Notes: generated from the sequence alone by a model not told the origin. 64,000 bases of DNA from Mixta sp. Marseille-Q2659 (GCF_940807255.1 NZ_CALNWY010000006.1:125389-189388), one strand, 5' to 3'. Positions 10,935-21,775 are shown, numbered from the stretch's first letter. Program-made: numbers and translations.

Positions 10935-13589
10935 ATGAGCAATGGCGTGACCGATGAAGTAATTAATGGCCTAGTCGATTCAGCGGCAGGCTGGGACGAT
11001 ACCGAGCTGACGCGAGAGCCGTTAAAGCAGCGTCTCGATCGTTTCCAGCAATGCCTTGCCGCGGCCTTTGACGCCGGAGAAGATGTCGAAGCGCTGATCG
11101 ATGCCCGCACGCTGTTTATTGACGGTTTGCTGCGGCGTCTGTGGCGCTTTTACGGTTTTGAAGCGCATAGCGAGATCGCGCTGGTGGCGGTCGGCGGCTA
11201 CGGGCGCGGCGAGCTGCATCCGCTTTCCGATATTGATCTGCTTATCCTTAGCCGCAAACCGCTGGACGATCGGGCCGCACAGCAGGCCAGCGAACTGCTG
11301 ACGCTACTTTGGGATCTTAAGCTGGAGGTCGGCCACAGCGTGCGCACGCTGGAAGAGTGCCTGCTGGAAGGGCTTTCCGATTTGACTGTTGCCACCAACC
11401 TGATTGAATCGCGTATGCTGGTTGGCGACGTCGCGCTGTTCCTTGAACTGCAAAAACATATTTTCAGCGATGGCTTCTGGCCCTCCGCGCGTTTTTACGC
11501 GGCCAAAATCAGCGAACAGCAGGAGCGCCATCAGCGCTATCACGGCACCAGCTATAATCTGGAGCCCGATATTAAAAGCAGCCCCGGCGGCCTGCGCGAT
11601 ATTCATACGCTGCTGTGGGTGGCGCGCCGCCACTTTGGCGCCACCTCGCTGGATGAAATGGTGGGCTTCGGCTTTCTCACCGAGGCGGAACGCAATGAAC
11701 TTAACGAATGTCAGGAATTTCTCTGGCGCATCCGTTTCGCCCTGCATCTTACTTTACCGCGCTACGATAATCGTCTGCTGTTCGATCGACAGCTAACGGT
11801 CGCGCAACGCCTGAATTATCAGGGTGAAGGTAACGAACCGGTCGAGCAGATGATGAAAGACTTCTTCCGCGTTACCCGGCGCATCGGCGAACTCAACCAG
11901 ATGCTGCTCCAGCTGTTTGACGACGCGATCCTGGCGCTGGACGTTACCGAAAGACCGCAGCCGCTTGATGACGATTTCCAGCTGCGCGGCAGCCTGATCG
12001 ACTTACGTGATGATGCGCTATTTAGCCGCCAGCCAGAAGCGATTATGCGCATGTTTTGGGTCATGGTGCGTAATGAAAACATCAAAGGTATTTACTCCTC
12101 CACGCTGCGCCAGCTACGTCACGCACGCCGGACATTAAAGCAGCCGCTCTGCACCCTGCCGGAAGCGAGACGCTATTTTCGCGCTATTTTGCGCCATCCG
12201 GGCGCCGTTAGCCGGGCGCTGGTGCCGATGCATCGCCACAGCGTGCTGTCCGCTTATATGCCGCAGTGGAGCAAAATTGTCGGCCAGATGCAGTTCGATC
12301 TGTTTCATGCCTATACGGTGGATGAACATACGATTCGCGTTTTACAAAAGCTGGAGAGCTTCGCCAGTGAGGAGACGCGCCCGCGTCATCCGCTCTGCGT
12401 AGAGCTGTGGCCGCGCCTGCCTCACCCGGAGCTGCTGCTGCTGGCGGCGCTGTTTCATGATATCGCCAAAGGGCGCGGCGGCGACCACTCGATTCTGGGC
12501 GCGCAGGATGTGCTGGACTTTGCCGAGCTGCACGGTCTGAACTCGCGCGAGGCGCAGCTGGTCGCCTGGCTGGTGCGCTACCACCTGCTGATGTCGGTGA
12601 CCGCTCAGCGTCGCGATATCCAGGATCCCACCGTAATCCAGCAGTTTGCCGAGGTGATGCAGAATGAAAACCGTCTGCGTTATCTGGTTTGCCTGACGGT
12701 GGCAGATATTTGCGCCACCAACGAAACCTTATGGAACAGCTGGAAACAGAGTCTGTTACGCGAGCTTTTCTTCGCCACAGAGAAACAGCTGCGGCGCGGA
12801 ATGGAGAACTCCCCTGACCTGCGCGAACGCGTACGCCATCATCGCCTGCAGGCGCTGGCGCTGTTGCGGATGGATAATATTAATGAAGAGGCGCTGCATC
12901 AGATCTGGAGCCGTTGCCGCGCCGACTATTTTCTGCGTCATACGCCCAATCAGCTCGCCTGGCACGCCCGTCATCTGATGAACCACGATCTGACCCAGCC
13001 GCTGGTGCTGGTCAGCCCGCAGGCCACGCGCGGCGGCACGGAGATTTTTATCTGGAGCCCTGATCGGCCTTATCTGTTTGCCGCCGTGGCGGGCGAGCTG
13101 GATCGTCGTAATCTTAGCGTTCATGACGCGCAGATCTTTACCAGCCGTGACGGCATGGCGATGGATACCTTTATCGTGCTGGAGCCGGACGGCAGTCCGC
13201 TGTCGCCGGATCGGCATCAGATGATTATTCAGGCGCTGAACCAGGCGATTACGCAAACCAGCTGGACGCCGCCGCGCACGCGCCGTCAGTCAGCCAAACT
13301 CAAACACTTTAACGTCGATACGGAAGTGCGCTTTCTGCCCTCTTTTAATGAGCGGCGTACCTGGCTGGAGCTGATTGCGCTCGACCGTCCCGGTCTGCTG
13401 GCGCAGGTAGGTGAAGTCTTTGCCGATTTGGGCATTTCGTTACACGGCGCGCGCATCAGCACCATCGGCGAACGGGTCGAAGATCTGTTCATCCTTGCGG
13501 ATGACGAGCGCCGGGCGCTGAATGCCAAATTGCGGCAGAAGCTGCAACAACGGTTGACAGAGGCCCTGGATCCAAACGATAAAGTGTGA
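10935..13589 (+). CDS. glnD: Bifunctional PII uridylyltransferase / uridylyl-removing enzyme
   Basis: GlnD senses glutamine and adds or removes UMP on PII proteins, which sets glutamine synthetase activity and Ntr gene expression. The 884 residues (E. coli 890) show the nucleotidyltransferase motif [17 protein letters not shown] near residue 80, a central HD phosphohydrolase motif [13 protein letters not shown] near residue 507, and two ACT domains at the C-terminus ([20 protein letters not shown] and [20 protein letters not shown]). The first 50 residues diverge from E. coli, as is usual. It lies alone between map and dapD. Confidence 0.98.
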   Translation: MSNGVTDEVINGLVDSAAGWDDTELTREPLKQRLDRFQQCLAAAFDAGEDVEALIDARTLFIDGLLRRLWRFYGFEAHSEIALVAVGGYGRGELHPLSDIDLLILSRKPLDDRAAQQASELLTLLWDLKLEVGHSVRTLEECLLEGLSDLTVATNLIESRMLVGDVALFLELQKHIFSDGFWPSARFYAAKISEQQERHQRYHGTSYNLEPDIKSSPGGLRDIHTLLWVARRHFGATSLDEMVGFGFLTEAERNELNECQEFLWRIRFALHLTLPRYDNRLLFDRQLTVAQRLNYQGEGNEPVEQMMKDFFRVTRRIGELNQMLLQLFDDAILALDVTERPQPLDDDFQLRGSLIDLRDDALFSRQPEAIMRMFWVMVRNENIKGIYSSTLRQLRHARRTLKQPLCTLPEARRYFRAILRHPGAVSRALVPMHRHSVLSAYMPQWSKIVGQMQFDLFHAYTVDEHTIRVLQKLESFASEETRPRHPLCVELWPRLPHPELLLLAALFHDIAKGRGGDHSILGAQDVLDFAELHGLNSREAQLVAWLVRYHLLMSVTAQRRDIQDPTVIQQFAEVMQNENRLRYLVCLTVADICATNETLWNSWKQSLLRELFFATEKQLRRGMENSPDLRERVRHHRLQALALLRMDNINEEALHQIWSRCRADYFLRHTPNQLAWHARHLMNHDLTQPLVLVSPQATRGGTEIFIWSPDRPYLFAAVAGELDRRNLSVHDAQIFTSRDGMAMDTFIVLEPDGSPLSPDRHQMIIQALNQAITQTSWTPPRTRRQSAKLKHFNVDTEVRFLPSFNERRTWLELIALDRPGLLAQVGEVFADLGISLHGARISTIGERVEDLFILADDERRALNAKLRQKLQQRLTEALDPNDKV

Positions 13590-13682
13590 CTCCGATTTTT
13601 TTAACACCGTCGTTCACCAGCGTATCGGGACAGCAGCGACGTTGCCCGACGGTGAAGACGATAAACCAGGATGAAAATGCAA

Positions 13683-14510
13683 ATGCAACAGTTACAGAGT
13701 GTCATTGAGAGCGCGTTTGAGCGCCGTGCCGATATTACGCCTGCCAGCGTTGATGCCGCCACTCGCGAAGCGGTTGAGCAGGTTATTTCTCTGCTGGACA
13801 GCGGCGCCCTGCGCGTAGCCGAAAAGATTGATGGTCAGTGGGTTACGCACCAGTGGCTGAAAAAAGCGGTTCTGCTCTCTTTTCGTATCAATGACAATCA
13901 GGTAATCGAAGGCGCAGAAAGCCGTTTTTACGACAAAGTGCCGATGAAATTTGCCGCTTATGATGAAGCGCGCTTTAAGAAAGAGGGTTTCCGCGTGGTG
14001 CCGCCAGCGGCAGTTCGTCAGGGTGCGTTTATCGCCCGCAATACCGTTCTGATGCCTTCTTATGTGAATATCGGCGCCTGGGTTGATGAAGGTTCGATGG
14101 TCGATACCTGGGCAACCGTCGGTTCCTGCGCCCAAATCGGTAAAAACGTCCACCTGTCCGGCGGCGTTGGCATCGGCGGCGTACTGGAGCCGCTCCAGGC
14201 GAACCCAACTATCATCGAAGACAACTGCTTTATCGGTGCGCGTTCTGAAATCGTGGAAGGCGTGATTGTGGAAGAAGGTTCGGTAATTTCCATGGGCGTT
14301 TATATTGGTCAAAGCACCAAGATTTACGACCGTGAAACCGGCGAAATTCATTACGGTCGCGTTCCGGCGGGTTCTGTCGTGGTTTCCGGTAACCTGCCGT
14401 CAAAAGATGGCGCTTACAGCCTCTACTGCGCGGTTATCGTGAAGAAAGTTGATGCGAAAACCCGCGGCAAGGTTGGCATCAATGAGCTGCTGCGCACCAT
14501 TGATGAATAA
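13683..14510 (+). CDS. dapD: Tetrahydrodipicolinate N-succinyltransferase
   Basis: DapD transfers succinate from succinyl-CoA to tetrahydrodipicolinate in the lysine and meso-diaminopimelate pathway. The reading from 13683 gives 275 residues (E. coli 274) starting [15 protein letters not shown]. Two more in-frame ATG codons lie at 13671 and 13677, so the start could be up to four codons earlier; AGGA at 13668-13671 serves either. The left-handed beta-helix is visible as hexapeptide-type repeats from about residue 105 ([33 protein letters not shown]). A hairpin and a hexanucleotide tract follow closely. Confidence 0.96.
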   Translation: MQQLQSVIESAFERRADITPASVDAATREAVEQVISLLDSGALRVAEKIDGQWVTHQWLKKAVLLSFRINDNQVIEGAESRFYDKVPMKFAAYDEARFKKEGFRVVPPAAVRQGAFIARNTVLMPSYVNIGAWVDEGSMVDTWATVGSCAQIGKNVHLSGGVGIGGVLEPLQANPTIIEDNCFIGARSEIVEGVIVEEGSVISMGVYIGQSTKIYDRETGEIHYGRVPAGSVVVSGNLPSKDGAYSLYCAVIVKKVDAKTRGKVGINELLRTIDE

Positions 14511-14523
14511 TGCCTGACGCCCT

Positions 14524-14544
14524 GCCCTGCCATTCCGGCAGGGC
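14524..14544 (+). terminator. Hairpin after dapD lacking a U-tract
   Basis: A perfect 8-bp stem, GCCCTGCC / GGCAGGGC with loop ATTCC, 13 bases past the dapD stop. It is followed by AAAACC and then the TTCTGC tract, not by T residues, so termination efficiency is uncertain. Confidence 0.55.
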
Positions 14545-14550
14545 AAAACC

Positions 14551-14639
14551 TGCTTCTGCTTCTGCTTCTGCTTCTGCTTCTGCTTCTGCTTCTGCTTCTG
14601 CTTCTGCTTCTGCTTCTGCTTCTGCTTCTGCTTCTGCTT
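14551..14639. repeat. Hexanucleotide tandem repeat (TGCTTC)n, about 15 copies
   Basis: An uninterrupted tract with unit TGCTTC covers 89 bases, starting 40 bases past the dapD stop and just after its terminator stem. No interruptions or substitutions are visible, which points to recent expansion or active slippage. The antisense strand reads as alternating Gln-Lys codons but has no support as a gene. The rest of the 358-base gap to yaeH (14640-14868) holds no other gene I can support, only the yaeH upstream region. Confidence 0.95.
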
Positions 14640-14868
14640 TTCCATGATTTGCCGGTTTTAGCGCCTGCGCAAATTAATGGTGCGTTTATTTTTTATGCAG
14701 GCGATAATTCCCGTCAGCCATTTCTGCGGCGCAATGTCCCGAAAGTCGTCGTTTATGTCTACAGTGATGACAGGCCCTTTCTGCTGTTTCAGCAGGATGC
14801 CCATACAGCGTCAGGGTCGAAATAAGGTGTTGCAGCGCCCTAATTTCTCGTTCACAGGAAACATCGCC

Positions 14869-15264
14869 ATGTATGACAATTTAAAAAGCCTGGGCATTTC
14901 CAACCCGGAAGAGATCGATCGCTACAGTCTGCGTCAGGAAGCGAATAATGACATTCTGAAAATTTACTTCCGTAAAGACAAAGGCGAGTTTTTTGCCAAA
15001 AGCGTCAAGTTCAAATATCCGCGTCAGCGTAAAACCGTGGTGGCCGACAGCCTTGGCCAGGGCTATAAGGAAGTGCAGGAGATCAGCCCGAACCTGCGCT
15101 ATGTAATTGATGAACTGGATCAGATCTGCAAGCGCGATCAGGTCGAGATCGATTTGAAACGCAAAATCCTTGACGACCTGCGTCATCTGGAAAGCGTGGT
15201 TTCCAACAAAATCGCTGAAATTGAATCCGATCTGGATAAGCTGACGCGCAACAGCCGCTCATAA
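14869..15264 (+). CDS. yaeH: DUF3461 family protein YaeH
   Basis: A conserved enterobacterial protein of unknown function. From the ATG at 14869 it has 131 residues (E. coli 128) and begins [20 protein letters not shown]. It is highly charged with long predicted helices and heptad-like spacing at the C-terminus ([20 protein letters not shown]), which suggests a coiled coil. There is no signal peptide or membrane segment. A longer in-frame reading exists upstream but is not conserved; AGGAAACATCGCC provides the ribosome-binding site. It lies between dapD and convergent cdaR, as in E. coli. Confidence 0.93.
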   Translation: MYDNLKSLGISNPEEIDRYSLRQEANNDILKIYFRKDKGEFFAKSVKFKYPRQRKTVVADSLGQGYKEVQEISPNLRYVIDELDQICKRDQVEIDLKRKILDDLRHLESVVSNKIAEIESDLDKLTRNSRS

Positions 15265-15299
15265 GCGGACAACGCGCCGGAACGTTTTATTCCCCTTAA

Positions 15300-15320
15300 A
15301 TACGCCGCGATGCGGCGTAT
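15300..15320. terminator. Bidirectional terminator between yaeH and cdaR
   Basis: The stem TACGCCGC / GCGGCGTA (15301-15319) is flanked by A and T residues and lies in the 60 bases between the convergent yaeH and cdaR stops. Confidence 0.8.
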
Positions 15321-15324
15321 TCTC

Positions 15325-16482
15325 TTAAGGCTGCTCATCCAGCTGCAGCGCTACATACAGCAGCAGCCGATCGTCAAAATGACTCAGATTAAGCCCCGTT
15401 AGCTCAGAAATACGATTCAGTCGGTACTCCAGCGTATTCCGATGAATAAACAGCGCCCGCGCCGTTGCCGAAGGCTGCACATTATTACTGAACCAGGCAA
15501 TCAGCGTACGCCGCAGCAGCCCGTTATTATCCATCGCCTTGAGCTTCGCCAGCGGACGCGACAGCTCATTAGCCTGCCAGCCGCCGCGCAGACTATCCAA
15601 CAGCACGGGCAGTACCAGATCCTGATAAAAAAAGCTGCGCTGATCCGGCATCCGCTGTTTGCCTACGCTCATGGTGGTACGCGCCGTACGGTAAGAACGC
15701 GCAATACTACCCGCACCGGTAAAATAATTCCCCAGCGCAATGCGAATACGCAGATGCCCGCTCTCTTTCATTCGTCCTAACAGCAGTTCAACGCGCCGAC
15801 GATGCTCATCCTGATCGTAACGACCATGCGCATTGAGCGCTGGCTTCAGCACCACCATTTCCGTCAGCGAGACGATAGCGATCAGATTATCGCGCTCCGG
15901 CGTGGTTAACAGCGTCTGTAGCTGCTGAAGCTCGGCCATCGCACTGTCGACGCCCAGCTGCCCGCTGTCCACTTCAACCACCGCCACCACGCGCGGCTGA
16001 TTCAGATCGATGCCTAACCGCTGCGCCCATTCCATTAGCGCTGGCGACAAGGTCTCGCTGCGAATCAGGTTCAGCACCAGCTCTTCACGCAGACGGCTAT
16101 CCTGTGCCAGCATATGCAACAGCCGCGCCTGCTCCAGCATCATTTCCGCCGTCATGCAGACCAGCTCGCCATACTGCCGCAGTGAAACGGGATCGCCGGT
16201 AAGCCCGATAACGCCAACAATGTCACCGGCAATACGCAGCGGTAAATTTATACCTGGCCGGACGCCGTGCAGATGACGCGCCACGGCTTCGTCAATATCC
16301 ACTACGCGCGCCTGCGATAGCGCCAACAGCGCACCTTCGTGCAGTTCACCAATGCGTTCGCGATCGCCGCTGCCGATAATCCGGCCACGCGCATCCATCA
16401 CATTGACATTGCTGTCGATAATTTTCATGGTACGCGCCACGATATCCTGAGCCAAACGCGCATCAAGGTGATAGTTAGCCAT
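15325..16482 (-). CDS. cdaR: Sugar diacid regulator CdaR
   Basis: CdaR activates genes for uptake and breakdown of D-glucarate, D-galactarate and D-glycerate in E. coli. The 385 residues equal the E. coli length. The N-terminal sugar-diacid recognition domain covers roughly residues 1-135 (IIGSGDRERIGELHEGAL), and the C-terminal PucR-type helix-turn-helix contains FIHRNTLEYRLNRISELTGL near residues 345-365. It is convergent with yaeH and follows degP on the same strand, separated by a terminator. No gar or gud genes are in the window, so its targets lie elsewhere. Confidence 0.96.
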   Translation of the reverse strand: MANYHLDARLAQDIVARTMKIIDSNVNVMDARGRIIGSGDRERIGELHEGALLALSQARVVDIDEAVARHLHGVRPGINLPLRIAGDIVGVIGLTGDPVSLRQYGELVCMTAEMMLEQARLLHMLAQDSRLREELVLNLIRSETLSPALMEWAQRLGIDLNQPRVVAVVEVDSGQLGVDSAMAELQQLQTLLTTPERDNLIAIVSLTEMVVLKPALNAHGRYDQDEHRRRVELLLGRMKESGHLRIRIALGNYFTGAGSIARSYRTARTTMSVGKQRMPDQRSFFYQDLVLPVLLDSLRGGWQANELSRPLAKLKAMDNNGLLRRTLIAWFSNNVQPSATARALFIHRNTLEYRLNRISELTGLNLSHFDDRLLLYVALQLDEQP

Positions 16483-16693
16483 GATTTACTCCTGTTCCGG
16501 CACGATAAAGCAGCATACGTCGGTCCCCTAAACGAAGCATTGTGCAATTGCACAAAGCACCGTCTCGTCTGGTAAATTTGCGGCAGGAATCACAAAGCAA
16601 CTCAGCAACAAGATGAATAAGCAAACAGCGGATAGCAATTTCCCTGGAGCGCGACGCGATCGTTGCTCATCGGCTTCCATCATCAAAGCTCAT

Positions 16694-16727
16694 AAAAAAA
16701 CGGCCCGGCAACATGGCTGCCGGGCCG
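16694..16727 (-). terminator. Intrinsic terminator after degP
   Basis: The perfect 10-bp stem CGGCCCGGCA / TGCCGGGCCG (16701-16727) is followed on the minus strand by T7. It lies 31 bases past the degP stop. Confidence 0.92.
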
Positions 16728-16757
16728 CTAAACTTACATCGTTTTATGCGTAACGCT

Positions 16758-18182
16758 TTACTGCATTAGCAGATAAATGCTGCTGTCGCCGCGCTTAATA
16801 TTCAGCGCCAGTACGGAAGGTTTAGTATCCAGGATTTTACGCAGCTCGCCCAGGTTAGTAACCGGCTGCTGGTTAACGCCCAGAATCAAATCGTCTTTTT
16901 TCAGGCCGATACGTGCCGCGGCGCTGCCAGGCTTCACGCTATCCACGCGCACGCCTTTCTGACCGTTAACGACCGCATTGCTCAATCCGGCGCCTTCAAT
17001 ACCGGTATAGATGGTAGAAGAATCAACCTTATCCTGAGAGCTTTGCTGTAACTCCACCGTTACCGTCATCGGTTTGCCGTCGCGCAGCAGGCCCAGCTCC
17101 AGCTTGGTGCCGACCGGTAGCGATCCGACTTCAGCACGCAGGGCGGCAAAGCTGGAAATTTGTTTCTTATTCAGTGAGGTGATTACGTCGCCCGCCTTGA
17201 TGCCCGCTTTAGCGGCGGACGATTTTGGCATTACCTGGCTGACAAACGCGCCGCGCTGCGCGTCCACCTTCATCGCTTTCGCCAGTTCGGAATTCAGCTC
17301 GGTGCCCATAATGCCCAGCTCGCCACGTTTCACCTGGCCATATTCCACCATCTGCGCGGTCAGGTTTTTCACCATATTGCTGGGGATTGCAAAGCCGATG
17401 CCGATATTGCCGCCATCCGGTGCCAGGATCGCGGTATTAATCCCGATCAGCTCGCCGTTCAGGTTCACCAGCGCGCCGCCAGAGTTACCACGGTTAATCG
17501 CTGCGTCAGTCTGAATAAAGTTTTCGTAGTTTTCCACGTTCAGCCCGCTGCGGCCCAGCGCGGAAACGATGCCGGAGGTCACGGTTTCGCCCAGACCATA
17601 CGGGTTGCCGATGGCGACGGTATAATCACCAACGCGCAAACTGTCGGAATCGGCAATTTTAATGGCGGTCAGGTTTTTAAAATCCTGTAACTGAATCAGC
17701 GCAATATCAGAGCGCGGATCTTTACCAATAACTTTGGCGTCATAACGACGGCCATCGCTAAGCTGTACTTGGATTTTGGTGGCGTTATCAACCACATGGT
17801 TATTGGTAACGACATAACCTTTTTCCGCATTGATCACCACGCCGGAACCCAACGCGCGGAATTTCTGCTGTGGCGCAGCGCCATTAGGGGCGGCGCCCTG
17901 ACACATTGGCGAATTCTGGAAAGGTGATCCATCCTGACAGAACGGTGAATTATCGCCAAAGAACTGTTGGAATTGCGGCGGCAGGCGCGGCGTTTTTGCC
18001 GTGGTGCTGCCTTCAACATTAATGCTGACCACCGAAGGCATCACTTTTTCCAGCATCGGCGCCAGGCTGGGTAATTGCTGAGTAGAAGAGGAGGCTGTTT
18101 CAGCCGCCATAACGTACGTTGGGCTCATTGCCATTCCCAGGCTAAGGGCCAACGCGCTTAATACAAGAGCTGTTTTTTTCAT
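16758..18182 (-). CDS. degP: Periplasmic serine protease/chaperone DegP
   Basis: DegP degrades or protects misfolded periplasmic proteins and assembles into cages around substrates. The start at 18182 gives 474 residues, identical in length to E. coli, with a signal peptide ending at ...YVMAAET. The catalytic triad is His in VTNNHVVDNA, Asp in DPRSDIALIQL and Ser in NRGNSGGALV. Two PDZ domains follow (about residues 285-370 and 385-474). Cysteines in the loop FCQDGSPFQNSPMCQG match the LA-loop disulfide of the family. An upstream sigma-E-type promoter is visible. Confidence 0.98.
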   Translation of the reverse strand: MKKTALVLSALALSLGMAMSPTYVMAAETASSSTQQLPSLAPMLEKVMPSVVSINVEGSTTAKTPRLPPQFQQFFGDNSPFCQDGSPFQNSPMCQGAAPNGAAPQQKFRALGSGVVINAEKGYVVTNNHVVDNATKIQVQLSDGRRYDAKVIGKDPRSDIALIQLQDFKNLTAIKIADSDSLRVGDYTVAIGNPYGLGETVTSGIVSALGRSGLNVENYENFIQTDAAINRGNSGGALVNLNGELIGINTAILAPDGGNIGIGFAIPSNMVKNLTAQMVEYGQVKRGELGIMGTELNSELAKAMKVDAQRGAFVSQVMPKSSAAKAGIKAGDVITSLNKKQISSFAALRAEVGSLPVGTKLELGLLRDGKPMTVTVELQQSSQDKVDSSTIYTGIEGAGLSNAVVNGQKGVRVDSVKPGSAAARIGLKKDDLILGVNQQPVTNLGELRKILDTKPSVLALNIKRGDSSIYLLMQ

Positions 18183-18238
18183 TCGTCTGTACTCGTATTG
18201 GATCAATGAAGCTGACCATTCACTATGGCCGTGTTGGA

Positions 18239-18265
18239 TGAGATTAAATTTTTACCGCAAAGTTC
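18239..18265 (-). promoter_or_regulatory. Putative sigma-E promoter of degP
   Basis: On the minus strand GAACTT (18265-18260) and TCTCA (18243-18239) are separated by 16 bases. This is close to the sigma-E consensus GGAACTT-N16-TCTGA and lies about 57 bases upstream of the degP ATG. E. coli degP is known to be sigma-E dependent. Confidence 0.75.
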
Positions 18266-18332
18266 ATCAGTAACTTTTTGGCAAAAGTAAAAAAATATTC
18301 TTCATCTTTACAAAACTTCTTTTATATCCTCA

Positions 18333-19823
18333 TTATTCAACCGCCATTAAACGCCGGTATTCATCCCACGCATAAAGATCGGTCATTCCACTAATATAGT
18401 CCTGAATCAAACGGGCACGATAATAACGCTCCCATAACAGCCGCTGGTATTTATGCTCGATTTTAACCGTACGCATATGCTGCTGATAAGCACGTCGATG
18501 CTTGCCGGAAAGCTTATGAAATAAGCGGGTTTCGATAGGATGTCCGGCGAGATAATCTTCGGTCATCAGTGTGGTAAAGGCTTCATAATTAAGCTCTAGC
18601 AGCGGCTGATAAATATCCAGCAGCCCTTTTATTACCCGATAACCCTGTAATTCCAGCTGTTCAACTTCCGAATGATTAAATACATGGCGACGCGCTACGG
18701 TTTTAAATAATGCCAGCAACCTTCCCTCTTCGCCTTCATCCTCCAGCAAGGCATGATTAAAGTCGCCGTTAAATATCGCGCTGAGATTATCAATAAAACG
18801 ATTAACGGCGTGGCTGACCAGCACATTTTGGACGCTGACACGCAGCGACATAAAAAACTGATCGCTTCGGCCGCGAATCTTTTTACCGTTCGCCTCGCGC
18901 CAGGCGTAGCCGATGGTGCGGCTAAAGGCGTCGCCGGGGCGCACCGGCCCCCACAGCTTCTCCAGATAGCCATAGAGCGTATCAACGTTAAAAATCGCCT
19001 TTTCCACGGCGTCATCAAGGTCGGCGATACAGTAAGAAATGTCATCTGCCGCTTCCATGATCCAGGTTAACGGAAAACGGTGATGCTCCTGCAGCTGCGT
19101 AGCCGCCCGCAGATCGGCAATATATTGTTGCTCAGAGAGATAAAAGCCCGGTTTTTTCATTAATGTGGTGAACTGCGTGGGCTTTTCGCCCTGCCACCAG
19201 GCGGGCGCGGTATATTTCAGGATACAGGCGACCTGACAATAGGTCAGATTTAATTGCAGCAGCGTGTGTACCAGACGAATCGCCTGCGCGTTGCCCTCAA
19301 AATGGCAAAGGTCCTGGCGGATCATCGCATTCAGTCGATAGAAATCAGCGCGCTGCGCATCGCCCTCTACGCCGGCAACCAGTGGGTCCACCAGCTCGGC
19401 GGGCAAACAGTCATCAAACCAGTCATTAATGGCGGCTTCGCCAAAGTGACCGAAAGGCGGATTCCCCACATCGTGAAGCAGGCAGGCCATCTCAACCAGG
19501 CTTTCAAAGGCGCCGGACAGCTCTTGTAAACCATACTGTTCCAGACCGCCGCGGGTTTTCAGCGTTTCCAGGATCTCTTTCGCGATATAACGTCCGGTTT
19601 GCTGCACTTCCAGCGAATGGGTCAGGCGTGAGCGCACGGCGGCGTTGCGCTCCAGCGGAAAAACCTGGGTTTTCTGTTGCAGACGACGAATGGCGGCGGA
19701 ATTAATAATCCGTCCGCGATCGCTTTCAAAATGGCGGGTGATGGCATATTCGCCCTGCGGTGCTTCCCGACTGTTCCACGGCCGCTGAAAGCTGATTCGC
19801 TGCCGAAAATTAATCTTCTCCAT
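18333..19823 (-). CDS. dgt: Deoxyguanosinetriphosphate triphosphohydrolase
   Basis: Dgt hydrolyses dGTP to deoxyguanosine and tripolyphosphate and so affects dNTP pools. The 496 residues (E. coli 505) carry the HD motif [21 protein letters not shown] near residues 113-133, with the preceding His in [12 protein letters not shown] near 68. The C-terminal [22 protein letters not shown] is strongly conserved. The segment after the HD motif is shorter than in E. coli, which accounts for the length difference. It is divergent from mtnN and upstream of degP. Confidence 0.96.
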   Translation of the reverse strand: MEKINFRQRISFQRPWNSREAPQGEYAITRHFESDRGRIINSAAIRRLQQKTQVFPLERNAAVRSRLTHSLEVQQTGRYIAKEILETLKTRGGLEQYGLQELSGAFESLVEMACLLHDVGNPPFGHFGEAAINDWFDDCLPAELVDPLVAGVEGDAQRADFYRLNAMIRQDLCHFEGNAQAIRLVHTLLQLNLTYCQVACILKYTAPAWWQGEKPTQFTTLMKKPGFYLSEQQYIADLRAATQLQEHHRFPLTWIMEAADDISYCIADLDDAVEKAIFNVDTLYGYLEKLWGPVRPGDAFSRTIGYAWREANGKKIRGRSDQFFMSLRVSVQNVLVSHAVNRFIDNLSAIFNGDFNHALLEDEGEEGRLLALFKTVARRHVFNHSEVEQLELQGYRVIKGLLDIYQPLLELNYEAFTTLMTEDYLAGHPIETRLFHKLSGKHRRAYQQHMRTVKIEHKYQRLLWERYYRARLIQDYISGMTDLYAWDEYRRLMAVE

Positions 19824-19928
19824 CGTTTCCCCTTGTTTCTGCCTGAAAACACCTCGCTGCGGGCTTGTGATAGACTATGCAACACTTTAAACGCGGAATT
19901 CCACTTTAATTACTTAGCGAGCAACTCT

Positions 19929-20627
19929 ATGAAAGCAGGCATTATTGGCGCAATGGAGCAGGAAGTCACACTGCTGCGCGATAAAATCGAAAACCGTCAG
20001 ACCCTTTCTATTGCAGGCTGCGAAATTTATACCGGCACCCTGAATGGCGTCGAAGTCGCGTTGCTGAAATCGGGCATCGGTAAAGTTTCTGCTGCGATGG
20101 GCACCGCGCTGCTGCTGGAACGCTGCCGCCCCGATTTTATTATTAACACCGGTTCGGCAGGTGGCCTCGCGGCTTCACTGAAAGTGGGCGATATTGTGGT
20201 CTCCGACGAAGTGCGCTACCACGATGCCGACGTTACCGCGTTTGGCTATGAGCCAGGCCAGATGGCAGGCTGCCCGGCTGCGTTCCCGGCTGACGACAAA
20301 CTGATTACCGCCGCCGAGCGCTGCATTAGTCAGCTGAACCTGCATGCGGTGCGCGGCCTGGTGGTCAGCGGCGACGCCTTTATCAACGGCGCCGAGCCGC
20401 TGGCGCGTATTCGCACCACCTTCCCACAGGCGATTGCTGTAGAAATGGAAGCCACCGCTATCGGTCACGTTTGTCATCAGTTCGCCACGCCATTTGTAGT
20501 GATTCGCGCGATTTCCGACGTAGCGGATCAGGAATCGCACCTGAGCTTTGACGAGTTCCTCAGCGTTGCGGCTAAGCAGTCCTCACTGTTGGTGGAAACC
20601 CTGCTCGGCCAGCTGGCGCATGGCTAA
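19929..20627 (+). CDS. mtnN: 5'-methylthioadenosine/S-adenosylhomocysteine nucleosidase
   Basis: MtnN cleaves MTA, SAH and 5'-deoxyadenosine to the base and a thioribose, clearing products of AdoMet use such as those from polyamine synthesis. The 232 residues equal the E. coli length. The active-site residues are Glu12 in GAMEQE, Glu in [11 protein letters not shown] (near 174) and Asp in AISDVADQ (near 197). The start at 19929 gives [13 protein letters not shown]; upstream in-frame sequence overlaps the dgt promoter region. The gene overlaps btuF by eight bases. Confidence 0.97.
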   Translation: MKAGIIGAMEQEVTLLRDKIENRQTLSIAGCEIYTGTLNGVEVALLKSGIGKVSAAMGTALLLERCRPDFIINTGSAGGLAASLKVGDIVVSDEVRYHDADVTAFGYEPGQMAGCPAAFPADDKLITAAERCISQLNLHAVRGLVVSGDAFINGAEPLARIRTTFPQAIAVEMEATAIGHVCHQFATPFVVIRAISDVADQESHLSFDEFLSVAAKQSSLLVETLLGQLAHG

Positions 20628-21426
20628 ACGTTGGTCGGTGCTGCTGGCGCTGTGGCTGTTTTCCAGCCTGACACTGGCGGCAGCCGCACCGCGTGTTATT
20701 ACGCTGGCCCCCCATTTAACCGAACTCGCTTTCGCCGCCGGCATTACGCCGGTGGCGGTCAGCGCCTGGTCAGATTACCCGCCTGAAGCAAAACAGCTGG
20801 AGCAGGTGGCGAACTGGCAGGGAATGAAGGTGGAGCGCATTCTGGCGCTCAAACCTGATTTGGTGCTGGCGTGGCGTGGCGGCTCGCCGCAGCGGCAGGT
20901 CGATCAGCTACAGGCGTTGGGCATTCAGGTTCTCTGGCTGGATCCCGCGTCGATTGAAAACATCATTGCCTCGCTGCATCAGCTGGCGCAGTGGAGCCCC
21001 GATCCCCAGCGGGCGCATCATGCGGCAGATGCGCTGGCGGCGCGCTTTGACGCGCTGCGAAAGCAATATGCCGGCAAACCCCGTCACAACGTCTTTCTGC
21101 AATTTGGCCTTCAGCCATTGTTTACCGCCTCGCGCGCAACCTTACAAAATCAGCTGCTGACGCTGTGCGGCGGCGACAATATTTTTGCGAACAGCGCCGC
21201 GCCCTGGCCGCAGGTCAGCCGCGAGCAGGTGCTGGCACGCCATCCAGAAGTGATTGTGGTGCCTGGCGACAGCAAATCCGCCGCACAGGTTGTGCATTTT
21301 TGGCAGCCGCAGTTAAAGGCGACAGTGATCGCTATTCCAGAAGACTGGCTGAGCCGCCCCGGCCCGCGCAGCATTCTGGCGGCGGAAAAACTGTGCCGGG
21401 CGCTTAATTCTTCGCACGCTGAGTAA
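20620..21426 (+). CDS. btuF: Periplasmic vitamin B12-binding protein BtuF
   Basis: BtuF delivers cobalamin to the BtuCD importer. The reading of 268 residues (E. coli 266) starts with a Sec signal peptide, [16 protein letters not shown]...AAA, and matures near [10 protein letters not shown]. The conserved stretches [23 protein letters not shown] and [14 protein letters not shown] mark the two lobes of the TroA-type fold. The start ATG lies inside the end of mtnN (shared ATGGCTAA), a translational coupling also seen in E. coli. BtuC and BtuD are not in the window. Confidence 0.95.
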   Translation: MAKRWSVLLALWLFSSLTLAAAAPRVITLAPHLTELAFAAGITPVAVSAWSDYPPEAKQLEQVANWQGMKVERILALKPDLVLAWRGGSPQRQVDQLQALGIQVLWLDPASIENIIASLHQLAQWSPDPQRAHHAADALAARFDALRKQYAGKPRHNVFLQFGLQPLFTASRATLQNQLLTLCGGDNIFANSAAPWPQVSREQVLARHPEVIVVPGDSKSAAQVVHFWQPQLKATVIAIPEDWLSRPGPRSILAAEKLCRALNSSHAE

Positions 21427-21486
21427 AGATCCACGCGCTTCTGCCGATGATTTATTGTACGACCGACAATCGCTTTGTCATTTTTT

Positions 21487-21506
21487 AGCGCGCTTTGCGC
21501 TTTTTA
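21487..21506 (+). terminator. Short intrinsic terminator after btuF
   Basis: The 5-bp stem AGCGC / GCGCT is followed by T5, 60 bases past the btuF stop and 14 bases before the next start codon. The stem is short, so this is tentative. Confidence 0.45.
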
Positions 21507-21520
21507 CACCGGGAAAGATC

Positions 21521-21775
21521 ATGAAAGCCATTATTTTAGCCTGCGGGCTATTAATGGCGGGAACGACCTGCGCCGCCACGATCTCCGGCAGCATAGACGT
21601 CAGGCTGACTATTTATAAGCAATGCCAGGTTGACGGAGAATCCGTAACGTCGCACAGCTCGCCCGCTATTAGCTGCGCACAGCAGCCTTCTACAGAACCG
21701 AAAGTAACGTTATCGACACTGGAGCAAGAGGCGACGCTCAAACAGGAAACGCGTTTGATCACGGTGGAATGGTAG
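21521..21775 (+). CDS. Small predicted secreted protein of unknown function
   Basis: I do not recognise this family. The ATG at 21521 follows GGGAAAGATC and gives 84 residues. The first 20 (MKAIILACGLLMAGTTCAAT) form a clear Sec signal peptide with cleavage near CAA/T. The mature part begins with a beta-like ISGSIDVRLTIYKQCQVDG, faintly like the first strand of spore-coat-U or fimbrial-type domains, and has two cysteines that could pair. It is too short for a full pilin domain. It occupies the place where E. coli has yadS and ends at a strong terminator, which supports it as a real gene. Confidence 0.7.
   Translation: MKAIILACGLLMAGTTCAATISGSIDVRLTIYKQCQVDGESVTSHSSPAISCAQQPSTEPKVTLSTLEQEATLKQETRLITVEW

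Noticed and set aside
14400..14645. Minus-strand reading frame encoding alternating Gln-Lys repeats
   Set aside because: It is the antisense of the TGCTTC tract running into dapD; no ribosome-binding site and no conserved part.
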